Source: Planctomycetota bacterium | Lineage (GTDB): Bacteria; Planctomycetota; Phycisphaerae; Sedimentisphaerales; SM23-30 | Assembly: GCA_029573975.1 (NCBI GenBank) | Contig: JAKQBU010000227.1 | Span: 1-13,789 of the forward strand | Direction of reading: 5' to 3' | DNA length: 13,789 nt | Part shown: in pieces, positions 1 through 7,019 of the stretch | How the letters are laid out: the number at the start of each line of letters is the position of its first letter | Position numbering within the stretch: position 1 is the stretch's first letter | The notes under the pieces: generated by a model | Told to the model about the DNA's origin: nothing | Seen by the model: only the letters and a program-made list of their open reading frames with translations | Databases searched by the model: none | Made by a program: the position numbers and the translations under genes

Positions 1-1
1 T

Positions 2-694
2 CTATGGTATTACCAGGAAACGGTCAGCGAGAAGAAGGATGCGCTAGCCAAGGAAAATGAAAAGAAGGCCGGCATGGACGGTGTGAATGCGATTACCGGT
101 GCAACCCCGGTTTACGGTGACATGACGATGGGGTATGGGGAAAAACACCCAGCCATCGGGATGAGCTGGCAGAATGCCATGTTTTTCTGTGAATGGCTTT
201 CCAAGAAGACGGGCAGGAAATATCGCCTGCCTACCGAGGCCGAATGGGAATATGCCTGCCGGGCGGACACCTCGACGGCCTTCAGCTTCGGCAATGATCC
301 CAACCAGCTTGGCGATTTCACCTGGTATAAAGGCAATGCCAAAAGTGAACCGCATGAAGTTGCCCAGAAAAAGCCCAATGCCTGGGGGCTGTATGACCTG
401 TTAGGGAATGTGCACGAGTGGGTTTACGATTTCTACAGTCCCGCCGCCTACCAGGAAGCGGCGAAAAAAAATCCGGCGATTAATCCCAAAGGACCGGCAA
501 GCGGAACCGTACATGTGGCACGCGGCGGCGACTATACCAGCACGGCGGAGGCTCTGCGCTGTGCGGCCAGGAACTTCGAAGAAATGTGGTGGCACTCCGA
601 TGATCCGCAAATACCCAAGAGCAAGTGGTGGTTGCCCAACATGGATTTTATCGGTTTCCGGGTGGCAAGATCGATAGAAAAGGAAAGCAAGTAA
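2..694 (+). CDS. Sulfatase-modifying-factor (FGE-like) domain protein, C-terminal part
   Basis: The frame is open from the left edge and ends in TAA at 692-694, so the true start lies outside the window. The visible 230 residues carry the hallmarks of the FGE-sulfatase (SUMF1, C-type-lectin-like) fold in order: a PAIGMSWQNAMFFCEWLS segment, RLPTEAEWEYACRA, GLYDLLGNVHEW, ARGGDY, LRCAARN and a closing GFRVARS. True formylglycine-generating enzymes have two reactive cysteines just after the GGSY motif. Here that stretch reads GGDYTSTAEALRCAAR, and neither cysteine is present. It is therefore unlikely to oxidise sulfatase cysteines. It more likely belongs to the broad SUMF1-like group with other or unknown roles. 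It converges on the his operon with a 30-bp gap in which I see no clear terminator hairpin. Confidence 0.88.
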   Translation, partial: LWYYQETVSEKKDALAKENEKKAGMDGVNAITGATPVYGDMTMGYGEKHPAIGMSWQNAMFFCEWLSKKTGRKYRLPTEAEWEYACRADTSTAFSFGNDPNQLGDFTWYKGNAKSEPHEVAQKKPNAWGLYDLLGNVHEWVYDFYSPAAYQEAAKKNPAINPKGPASGTVHVARGGDYTSTAEALRCAARNFEEMWWHSDDPQIPKSKWWLPNMDFIGFRVARSIEKESK

Positions 695-724
695 TACAGC
701 AAATGCCTTTTCAGAAGATCGAAC

Positions 725-1420
725 TCAGCATGGCGGGAGGAGGGAAGGCAGGTCGGTGAGGGAGGGAATGGTAAAATGGGGGAGGGCGTCAGGGGCGGGG
801 GTGAGGTTGGAGTGGAGCTGGCCGGGGTGGTGGAGGCGGACGGTGAACCAGCCGAGCTGGCGCGGGGCGAGGAAGTCTTTGGCGGGGTTGTCGGCGATAT
901 AGACGGTTTGAGCTTGCGGGCAGCGGAGCAATTGGGTCATTTTTTCGAAGGGAACGGTAGATGGTTTCCAGAACTGCCGGCCCAGCTCTTCGGTGTAGAG
1001 GATGTGTGGGATGTATTTTTGGAGCTGGAGGGCTTCGACCTTGAGCGGCTGGGCGGGCAGGTAGCCGTCGGTCAGGAGGCCGAGGGTGTAGTTTTTTTTG
1101 AGGTCGGCCAGCAGCCGGCGGGTGGAGTTGTCCAGTTGGAGGGCGGGCCGATGGGTGCGATAGAGGCTGACCAGTTCGGCGATAAGCTGGGGATCGTCGC
1201 TAAGGCCGAGTTTTGGAAGAACGGTATTGAAGACGCGGTCGCGGGGGCCGGATTCGAAGGCCTGGCAGAGAAGTTGAAAAATAGAATCGACGTCGCGGCC
1301 CGGCGCGGCCAGGTGGGCGGCGATGACGCGGAAGCCGCTGCGGACGTAGTGGATTTCCGGGTAGAGGGTGTCGTCGAGGTCGAAGACCAGGGCCTGGATA
1401 TCCGCGGGGAGGGTGTTCAT
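725..1420 (-). CDS. HAD-superfamily hydrolase, last gene of the his operon (candidate histidinol-phosphatase)
   Basis: This 231-residue protein has the four HAD motifs: FDLDDTLY (nucleophile Asp14, general acid Asp16), LLTDG (Thr117), a motif III lysine in FWKPS (Lys152), and YIADNPAKDF (Asp177, Asp182). A helical cap of about 80 residues lies between motifs I and II, as in YjjG or pyrimidine-nucleotidase-type enzymes. It should be a soluble Mg-dependent phosphatase. It starts 5 nt after the hisB stop on the same strand, with a purine-rich AAGGGGAT about 14 nt upstream, and ends the operon. No other phosphatase is visible, and the adjacent HisB has only the dehydratase domain, so the context suggests it removes phosphate from histidinol phosphate. 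That is inference. Its cap type differs from the HisB N-terminal phosphatase family, and a general nucleotidase or phosphoglycolate-phosphatase-like role is the main alternative. Confidence 0.9.
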   Translation of the reverse strand: MNTLPADIQALVFDLDDTLYPEIHYVRSGFRVIAAHLAAPGRDVDSIFQLLCQAFESGPRDRVFNTVLPKLGLSDDPQLIAELVSLYRTHRPALQLDNSTRRLLADLKKNYTLGLLTDGYLPAQPLKVEALQLQKYIPHILYTEELGRQFWKPSTVPFEKMTQLLRCPQAQTVYIADNPAKDFLAPRQLGWFTVRLHHPGQLHSNLTPAPDALPHFTIPSLTDLPSLLPPC

Positions 1421-1425
1421 GGCGG

Positions 1426-2016
1426 TTAGAGGATCCCCTTGGTGCTGGGGATGTCCGGGCAGCGGGCATCGCGGGCGACGGCGACGGCGAGGCTGCGGCC
1501 CAAGGCCTTAAAGATGGCCTCGGCGATGTGGTGATTGTTGCTGCCGTAGGGGACGTTGATATGGAGGTTCATGCGGGCGTTATTGGCGAAGCTGCGCATG
1601 AATTCAGAGACCAGCTCAACGTCGAAGTCGCCTATTTTGTCAGCAGTGTAGTTGACGTTATAGACACAGGAAGGGCGGCCGCAGATATCGATGGCGACCT
1701 GGGCAAGGCTGTCCTCCATCGGGACGACGGCGGAACCGAACCGGACGATGCCTTTTTTGTCGCCGAGGGCCTGGTCGAGGGCCTGGCCGAGGCAGATGGC
1801 GACATCCTCGACGGTGTGGTGTGCATCGACATGGAGATCGCCTTTGGCTTTGAGGGTGAGGTTGAAGAGGCCGTGGCGGGTGAGGTGGCTGAGCATGTGG
1901 TCGAAGAAGCCACTGCCGGTGGCGATTTCGTAGCGGCCGCAGCCGTCGAGGTTGAGTTCGAGCTTAATCTGGGTTTCTTTGGTGACCCGCTCAATGGTTT
2001 TGGTTCGGTCGGTCAT
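1426..2016 (-). CDS. hisB: Imidazoleglycerol-phosphate dehydratase HisB
   Basis: HisB removes water from imidazole-glycerol phosphate to form imidazole-acetol phosphate in cytoplasmic histidine synthesis. The 196 residues match the monofunctional enzyme length. Characteristic metal-binding motifs are present: FFDHMLSHLTRHG (about 37-49), DAHHTVEDVAICLGQAL (64-80), the central RFGSAVVPMEDSLA, NNHHIAEAIFKALG (160-173) and the C-terminal STKGIL. There is no N-terminal histidinol-phosphatase domain. The ATG overlaps the hisC stop as ATGA (4 nt), and a strong AAGGAGT lies 7 nt upstream inside the end of hisC, so translation is probably coupled. The product of this step is the substrate of HisC, encoded just upstream. 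Confidence 0.97.
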   Translation of the reverse strand: MTDRTKTIERVTKETQIKLELNLDGCGRYEIATGSGFFDHMLSHLTRHGLFNLTLKAKGDLHVDAHHTVEDVAICLGQALDQALGDKKGIVRFGSAVVPMEDSLAQVAIDICGRPSCVYNVNYTADKIGDFDVELVSEFMRSFANNARMNLHINVPYGSNNHHIAEAIFKALGRSLAVAVARDARCPDIPSTKGIL

Positions 2017-3086
2017 AATTTTGACTCCTTACTTACGATTTCCTGTAAGGCGGCCAGTAAGCTGTCATTCTGCCGGGGTGTTCCCACGGTGATACGCATT
2101 TTATCTTTCAGGCCTTCATAATCAAAATATCGTACAAATATCTGCCGCTGCTGTAGTAATTCGTACACTTGCCGGGCGGGCGGGGAACTGATCTGGGCGA
2201 GTACGAAGTTGGTGTGGCTGTCCGGGACGCGGAAACCGAGGCGGCGAAGGGCCTCGGTAAGACGCCGGCGTTCGGCGACCACCTTGCGGACGTTTTCGCG
2301 GAAGTAGTCCTGATCGGCAAGGGCGGCCTGGGCGGCGACCTGGGTGACGGCGTTGACGTTATAGGAGTCTTTGACCTTGAAGATGGCCTCGATGATGCGG
2401 GGGGAAGCGATGACGAATCCGAAGCGGAGACCGGCGAGAGAATAGCCCTTGCTGAGGGTGCGGAGGATGGCGATGTTGTCGAAGTTTTTCAGGAGGGGCA
2501 GGCAATTCCGTTCGGAAAAGTCCACGTAGGCCTCATCGATAAGGAGGACGCCACGGAGGCTGCGGGCCAGGTCGGCAACGGCGTCCAGGTCCACCAGCGA
2601 ACCGGAGGGGGCGTTGGGATTGCAGAGGATGGTCAGGCCGGCGCCGGTGGTTTTGAGGTCAGCAGGGAGCTGGTAGTCCGGGCCGAAGGGGATTTCAATC
2701 ACGCGGGCATCCTGGATTTCGGCGAGGATGGGATAGAGCGTATAGGTGGAAACGGGATAGGCCAGCGGGTGGTCCTGGTCGCAGCAGCAGCGGGTCAGCA
2801 GGGCCAGCAGTTCATCACCGCCGTTGCCGCAGGCGATCTGGTCCGGGGTGACGCCGAGAATGGGGGCGGCAAGCCGACGGAAGGGGTCGCAGAAGATCGG
2901 GGGATATTTCCGCAGGGATTCCTCCGGGATGCTGCGTATCGCCTCCATGACGCGAGGGGAAGGCGGATACGGATTTTCATTGGTGTTGAGCTTAATGACG
3001 TTTTTTTCCGCCGGCTGGAAACCGGGGGTGTAGCCTTTCATTTTTTCGATGTTGGGTCGGAACTGGAAAGTCACGGGGTGCTCCAT
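2013..3086 (-). CDS. hisC: Histidinol-phosphate aminotransferase HisC
   Basis: HisC is a PLP-dependent aminotransferase that converts imidazole-acetol phosphate and glutamate to histidinol phosphate. The 357-residue length is normal. Motifs seen include LNTNENPYPPSP near the N terminus (about 33-44), ACGNGGDELL (85-94), NPNAPSG (156-162), LIDEAYVDF (182-190), the PLP-lysine motif LSKGYSLAGLRFGF with Lys213, and a C-terminal VRYFDYEGLKDKMRITVG segment. It begins 2 nt after the hisD stop. The ribosome-binding site is weak (GAGAAAATAAGA before ATG), which suggests dependence on translation of hisD. An internal Met16 is a less likely start because it would remove conserved N-terminal sequence. 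Confidence 0.97.
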   Translation of the reverse strand: MEHPVTFQFRPNIEKMKGYTPGFQPAEKNVIKLNTNENPYPPSPRVMEAIRSIPEESLRKYPPIFCDPFRRLAAPILGVTPDQIACGNGGDELLALLTRCCCDQDHPLAYPVSTYTLYPILAEIQDARVIEIPFGPDYQLPADLKTTGAGLTILCNPNAPSGSLVDLDAVADLARSLRGVLLIDEAYVDFSERNCLPLLKNFDNIAILRTLSKGYSLAGLRFGFVIASPRIIEAIFKVKDSYNVNAVTQVAAQAALADQDYFRENVRKVVAERRRLTEALRRLGFRVPDSHTNFVLAQISSPPARQVYELLQQRQIFVRYFDYEGLKDKMRITVGTPRQNDSLLAALQEIVSKESKL

Positions 3087-3088
3087 TC

Positions 3089-4402
3089 TTATTTTCTCAA
3101 GCGTATTTTGACTGAGTTGGCGTGGGCGTCGAGGCCCTCGGCCTGGGCTATGGTGTCAATGGCATCGGCAGCGGCGGCCAGCGCGGGCTGGTTATAGCTG
3201 ATGATACTGGACTGTTTCAGAAAGTCATTCACGTTGAGGGGGCTGAAAATGCGGGCTGACCCCCCTACCGGCAAGGTATGGGAGGGGCCGGCAAAGTAGT
3301 CCCCTACCGCCACGGGGGTGTAGGGGCCGAGGAAGATGGCGCCGGCGCTGGTGATTTTTTCGGCAACGGCGGGGTTGTCGGCACATTGAATCTGGAGATG
3401 TTCGGGGGCGAACTCGTTGGCCAGGGTGATTGCTTCGCTGAGGTCTTTGGTTACAACCGCCAGACAGGATTCCTGGACACAAACACGGGTTTGCTCGCTG
3501 CGGGTCAAATGAGAAAGCTGGCGGTCCAGTTCGAGGGCGACGGCATCCGCCAGTTTGGCATTATCGGTAAGGAGGATGGCGCTGCCGGGGGCATGTTCGG
3601 CCTGGCTGAGCAGGTCGGCGGCCAGCCAGTCGGGCCGGGCGGTCTGGTCGGCGATGATGAGGACGTCGCTGGGGCCGGCGAAGCTATCGATATCGACCAG
3701 GCCGAAAAGCTCCTTTTTAGCCAGTTGCGCCCAGATGCTGCTGGGGCCGACGATTTTATCGACCTTGGGGATGGTATCGGTGCCGAGGGCCAGGGCGGCG
3801 ACGGCCTGGACGCCGCTAATGCGATAAACTTCCGTGATGTCCAGTTCGCAGCAGACGGCCAGGATGGCGGGGTGGATGCTGCCCTGATAGCTGGGGGAGG
3901 TGACGATGGCGATTTCGGAAACACCGGCCACCTGGGCAGGGACGGCGGTCATAATGACGGTGGAGACCAGAGGCGCGGAGGCACCGGGTACGCAGACACC
4001 GACGCGACGCAGGGGGCGGTAACGGACACCGAGGGTAGCGCCGGCAGTGGTCCAGTCGGGTTTACTCTGTAACTTGATGGCCTGCTGATAGTTGCGGACG
4101 TTTTGAATCGAGCGGCGCAAAGCGGCCAAAAGTTCGGGGGTAAGCTGCTGGTGGGCCTGGCGCATGAGTTCGGCGGGTATGCGGAATTCCGACGGCTGGA
4201 GGCTGACCTTATCGAAGCGGGCGGTGAACTCGGTAACGGCGGCGTCACCGCGGAGGCGGACCTGCTCGATGATGTCGCGGACGATGGCCAGCTTGTCCTG
4301 GCCTTGCAGGAGCATATTTTCCAGGCTCAACTGCTGGAGGAGCCGGTGCCAGCGCTGCGAGAAGTCCGGCTGGCGGGTAGTTATGACCGACAAGAGCGGC
4401 AT
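3089..4402 (-). CDS. hisD: Histidinol dehydrogenase HisD
   Basis: HisD is the zinc- and NAD-dependent enzyme that oxidises histidinol to histidine in two steps. The 437-residue form matches the family length. Seen motifs: DIDSFAGPSDVLIIAD (about 237-252), SQAEH with the zinc ligands Gln267 and His270, FAPEHLQ with the catalytic Glu334-His335 pair, GDYFAGPSHTLPVGG with zinc ligand Asp368, and EGLDAHANS with His427. The frame stays open 34 codons further upstream. The start at 4402 is preferred because the family begins here, GGGAG lies 8 nt upstream, and the predicted promoter lies inside the longer version. It is the first gene of the his operon; the 5' leader of about 30 nt is too short for a classic his attenuator. 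Confidence 0.97.
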   Translation of the reverse strand: MPLLSVITTRQPDFSQRWHRLLQQLSLENMLLQGQDKLAIVRDIIEQVRLRGDAAVTEFTARFDKVSLQPSEFRIPAELMRQAHQQLTPELLAALRRSIQNVRNYQQAIKLQSKPDWTTAGATLGVRYRPLRRVGVCVPGASAPLVSTVIMTAVPAQVAGVSEIAIVTSPSYQGSIHPAILAVCCELDITEVYRISGVQAVAALALGTDTIPKVDKIVGPSSIWAQLAKKELFGLVDIDSFAGPSDVLIIADQTARPDWLAADLLSQAEHAPGSAILLTDNAKLADAVALELDRQLSHLTRSEQTRVCVQESCLAVVTKDLSEAITLANEFAPEHLQIQCADNPAVAEKITSAGAIFLGPYTPVAVGDYFAGPSHTLPVGGSARIFSPLNVNDFLKQSSIISYNQPALAAAADAIDTIAQAEGLDAHANSVKIRLRK

Positions 4403-4436
4403 ATTTATTTCTCCCAATTTCGGTTTAAAAAGGTAT

Positions 4437-4464
4437 ATTATAGGGGTTGGCGAGAAAATGGCAA
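4437..4464 (-). promoter_or_regulatory. Sigma70-type promoter of the hisDCB-HAD operon
   Basis: Read on the minus strand, a TTGCCA -35 box (4459-4464, 5/6 to consensus) is followed by a 16-nt spacer and a perfect TATAAT -10 box (4437-4442). The expected transcription start is near 4430, giving a leader of about 28 nt before the hisD ATG at 4402 and its GGGAG site. The position in the divergent hisD/ThiF-like intergenic space supports the call. Confidence 0.7.
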
Positions 4465-4554
4465 TCGGAAATGGAGTAAAGCGGAACAAATCAGACGGCA
4501 GCAATTGTTTTATAAGTTGTTTTTTAACAGGGTATTAGACAGGCTGGTACGGAT

Positions 4555-5610
4555 ATGAAAGAGAGAAATAATAACGATTTTAAAAGCCCGCAGGGTCGGT
4601 ATTCACGGCAAATTCTGTTCGGACCGGTAGGTGAGGCGGGCCAGCGGAAGCTGAGGGGCAGCAGCGTGACCCTGATCGGGTGCGGTGCGCTGGGTTCCAT
4701 GCTGGCGTCGATGATGGTGCGGTGCGGGGTGGGGAAGATACGGATTGTGGATCGGGACTACCTGGAATTTAGTAATTTACAGCGGCAAGCACTGTTCGAT
4801 GAGGCGGATATCAATAAGAACCTGCCCAAGGCGGAGGCGGCGGCCCGGAAGCTGCGGCTGATCAATTCGGAGGTGGATATTATTCCCATCGTGGCAGATG
4901 TGAACCATGAGACTATCGAGCATTTTATTGAGGGGGCGGATTTGATTCTGGACGGGACGGATAATTTGCAGACGCGGTTTCTGATTAATGATGCGGCGGT
5001 GAAGCATGATATTCCGTGGATTTATGGTGCGTGCCTGGCGGCCAGCGGGATGATGCTGGCGGTACTGCCAGGTGGCAAGCCGTGCCTGCGGTGCCTGTTT
5101 GACAAGCCGCCGGAGCCGGGACAGTTGGAAACCTGCGAGACGGCGGGGATACTGGGGCCGACGGTGGGCGTGGTGGCAAGCTTTCAGGCAATGGAGGCGA
5201 TTAAGATTTTGACGGGAAGTCGGGAGGCGGTGAACCGGAATTTTGTGAGTTTCGAGCTGTGGCAGAACCGGATTCACCAGATGAGTCTGGAGAATTTGCA
5301 GGATGGCTGTACCTGTTGCGGGGAAAGGCAGTTTGATTTTCTGGAAGGCAAGGGCAGCTTGAGCACGATCAGCCTGTGCGGGCGGAATTCGGTGCAGGTG
5401 CGGCCGCGGGTGAAGGGCATTGCCATCGATCTGGTGGAATTTGCCCAGCGGCTGAAGGAGGCGGGGCCGATTATGCAGAATGAATTCATGCTGCGGCTGC
5501 AACTGGCGGAAATCGAGATGACGATTTTCCCGGACGGGCGGGCGATTATCAAGGGAACAAACAATATTGAGGAAGCATTAAGCCTTTATGCGAAATATGT
5601 CGGACATTGA
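4555..5610 (+). CDS. ThiF/MoeB/HesA-family E1-like adenylyltransferase
   Basis: This family adenylates the C-terminal Gly-Gly of a ubiquitin-like sulfur carrier (ThiS or MoaD) using ATP, for thiamine or molybdopterin synthesis. The 351 residues include SRQILFGPVG, the nucleotide-binding LIGCGALGS (about 40-48), IVDRDYLEFSNLQRQ with Asp66 and Arg77, DGTDNLQTRFLIND (133-146), a CLRC/CTCC zinc tetrad (Cys177, 180, 252, 255) and LETCETAGILGP with the likely reactive Cys194. A C-terminal extension of about 80 residues, starting at GRNSVQVRP, resembles that in ThiF-type proteins of ~340 residues. No thi or moa genes are nearby, so pathway cannot be fixed. It is divergent from hisD; its ribosome-binding site is poor and I see no convincing promoter. 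Confidence 0.93.
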   Translation: MKERNNNDFKSPQGRYSRQILFGPVGEAGQRKLRGSSVTLIGCGALGSMLASMMVRCGVGKIRIVDRDYLEFSNLQRQALFDEADINKNLPKAEAAARKLRLINSEVDIIPIVADVNHETIEHFIEGADLILDGTDNLQTRFLINDAAVKHDIPWIYGACLAASGMMLAVLPGGKPCLRCLFDKPPEPGQLETCETAGILGPTVGVVASFQAMEAIKILTGSREAVNRNFVSFELWQNRIHQMSLENLQDGCTCCGERQFDFLEGKGSLSTISLCGRNSVQVRPRVKGIAIDLVEFAQRLKEAGPIMQNEFMLRLQLAEIEMTIFPDGRAIIKGTNNIEEALSLYAKYVGH

Positions 5611-5750
5611 GGCATTTTTTCGTTATGGAGGAAGATCCCGCTTTAAGTGGAACCTTTCAACCCGATTGGATGAAAAATGAAAAAAACAAACAGGCCGAGG
5701 TAATCTTTTATTAGGCGATTCATTTGAAAACTACGCTGGCAGATTCCCGC

Positions 5751-5779
5751 TTGTGTGTTGAGGGGGATTCTGCTAGAAT
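5751..5779 (+). promoter_or_regulatory. Candidate promoter for the 5802-11665 gene run
   Basis: TTGTGT (5751-5756, 3/6) and TAGAAT (5774-5779, 5/6) are separated by an ideal 17 nt. This places transcription start near 5786, just upstream of the small ORF at 5802. The -35 box is weak, so this is a moderate prediction. The rest of 5611-5801 shows no gene and no clear terminator. Confidence 0.4.
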
Positions 5780-5801
5780 TCACTGGTTAGGAATAATTTA
5801 T

Positions 5802-5855
5802 ATGGGACAAATACGAAGTCAAGCGTCTAACTTTAGATTGAGCATAGAGTTATGA
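5802..5855 (+). CDS. Candidate 17-codon leader ORF
   Basis: An ATG at 5802 opens a 17-codon frame (MGQIRSQASNFRLSIEL) whose TGA overlaps the ATG of the next gene as ATGA. TTAGGA sits about 8-12 nt upstream, a better ribosome-binding site than the larger gene has. The arrangement would let ribosomes finishing the short ORF restart on the downstream gene. The peptide has no recognisable family and no run of a single amino acid typical of attenuator leaders. Chance is quite possible. Confidence 0.3.
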   Translation: MGQIRSQASNFRLSIEL

Positions 5856-7015
5856 ATCATTGTTTTTTTCTATCCGACGGCCGTTTGTATCAATGGAAAG
5901 AGGGGGAAAATCCCCGGGAAATCGAAAGCCATTTCGTGCAGGAAAAGGGCAAAGAATCAGACCGGCAAAGTTCCATACATAAGTGGAAACAGCAAGGCAG
6001 CGGGACCGACCCGGTTTTCGGCCAGGCTCTGCTCTGGGGAAATCCGACGGCGGCGGCTACGATGTCCCATTACCGGCATATCGAGCTAAGCGCCGGGGAG
6101 GAGGATATATACTATGTTTTGACGAACCACCAGGTCACCGGATTGTTCAAATATGAGCTGGGGGAGGACTATGAAAGCCGGTTGTTCCATAAGAATGATT
6201 TCGCTTCCGTAGGGCTGGATTATTCGGAAAAGGCCGGTCAGTTTGTCCTGGCGGTGCAGGAGGAGGACGGGCGGGTCCATCTTACGCTGCTCGATTCGGA
6301 AGGGAAATATCTGGAGACCATTACCAGCGGGGACAGCCGGGATACCGAACCCAGCTTCAGCTTGCGGGATGAAAATCACATTCTGTATCAATCCTCGGGG
6401 ATTGCGCGAAATGAGGAAGGATGGCCTATCGCGTATAGTCCTTCTTTTATCAATCGATTGGACCGGAAGAAAAACGAAGTAGCCGAAATACTCTATGATG
6501 ACCATTACGACTATCTGCTGCCCCGGGAAGACGCCGAGGGAAATATCTATTGCATTCGCCGGCCCTATGTTTCGGCGGGGCCGGTATCGCCGCTGCGGAT
6601 GTTACTGAATGTTGTAACGTTTCCGTTCCGGTTCCTGATGGCGATTATGAATTTTCTGAACATGTTTACGGAACTGTTCAGCAGAAATCCTTTCAAGCCG
6701 GCCGGGCCGAATCTACCGCAACCAATGCCGAAGACCAAACATGTGCAGGTATTGGGGCAGACCATCCATATCGCCAAGCTGAAAAAATTTTATCAAAAGA
6801 CAGATGATGTTTCACTGGTACCCGGTAGCTGGGAGTTAATCCGGATCGACATGAATCATGACATGGCGGTGATTGCCAAAAATGTGTCCTCCTATGATAT
6901 CAACCGGGAGGGAAAGATTGTATATACTAACGGTTTCAAAGTATATGAATACGACGGAAACGGAGCCAAACTGAAATTTAAACATAAGATTATTGAAAAA
7001 ATTAAAATGGCATAA
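5852..7015 (+). CDS. Beta-propeller-like protein of unknown function with an internal hydrophobic segment
   Basis: I do not recognise a named family for these 387 residues. The sequence is rich in short beta-strand patterns, for example EPSFSLRDENHILYQSS (about 166-182), which resembles the TolB/PD40 type of propeller blade, and LFKYELGEDYESRLF. There is no signal peptide. A hydrophobic or amphipathic stretch (about 248-276, LRMLLNVVTFPFRFLMAIMN onward) is followed by a proline-rich linker (FKPAGPNLPQPMPK), then further beta-rich sequence. This suggests a cytoplasmic propeller anchored to or lying on the membrane. It is the first large gene of a same-strand run and ends 4 nt before the ATG of the next gene. 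Its own ribosome-binding site is weak; the ATGA overlap with the short ORF at 5802 may help translation. Confidence 0.8.
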   Translation: MNHCFFLSDGRLYQWKEGENPREIESHFVQEKGKESDRQSSIHKWKQQGSGTDPVFGQALLWGNPTAAATMSHYRHIELSAGEEDIYYVLTNHQVTGLFKYELGEDYESRLFHKNDFASVGLDYSEKAGQFVLAVQEEDGRVHLTLLDSEGKYLETITSGDSRDTEPSFSLRDENHILYQSSGIARNEEGWPIAYSPSFINRLDRKKNEVAEILYDDHYDYLLPREDAEGNIYCIRRPYVSAGPVSPLRMLLNVVTFPFRFLMAIMNFLNMFTELFSRNPFKPAGPNLPQPMPKTKHVQVLGQTIHIAKLKKFYQKTDDVSLVPGSWELIRIDMNHDMAVIAKNVSSYDINREGKIVYTNGFKVYEYDGNGAKLKFKHKIIEKIKMA

Positions 7016-7019
7016 AATT

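Noticed and set aside
776..4072. Long plus-strand open frames (217, 342 and 264 codons) opposite the his operon
   Set aside because: They are antisense to well-supported HAD, hisB, hisC and hisD genes, encode Gly/Asp/Val-rich sequence without any family motif, and arise from the codon bias of the real genes.
4403..4436. Histidine attenuator leader upstream of hisD
   Set aside because: The predicted leader is only about 28 nt with no His-codon run or alternative hairpins.
4403..4504. 34-codon N-terminal extension of hisD
   Set aside because: It runs through the predicted promoter, does not resemble the family, and the 4402 ATG has a good GGGAG ribosome-binding site.
4777..5502. 241-codon minus-strand frame inside the ThiF-like gene
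   Set aside because: Antisense shadow rich in Arg, His and Pro with no motifs; the plus-strand protein is clearly a real E1-like enzyme.
5611..5660. Possible terminator after the ThiF-like gene (T run at 5614-5620)
   Set aside because: A T run is present, but I could not find a convincing GC-rich stem directly before it.
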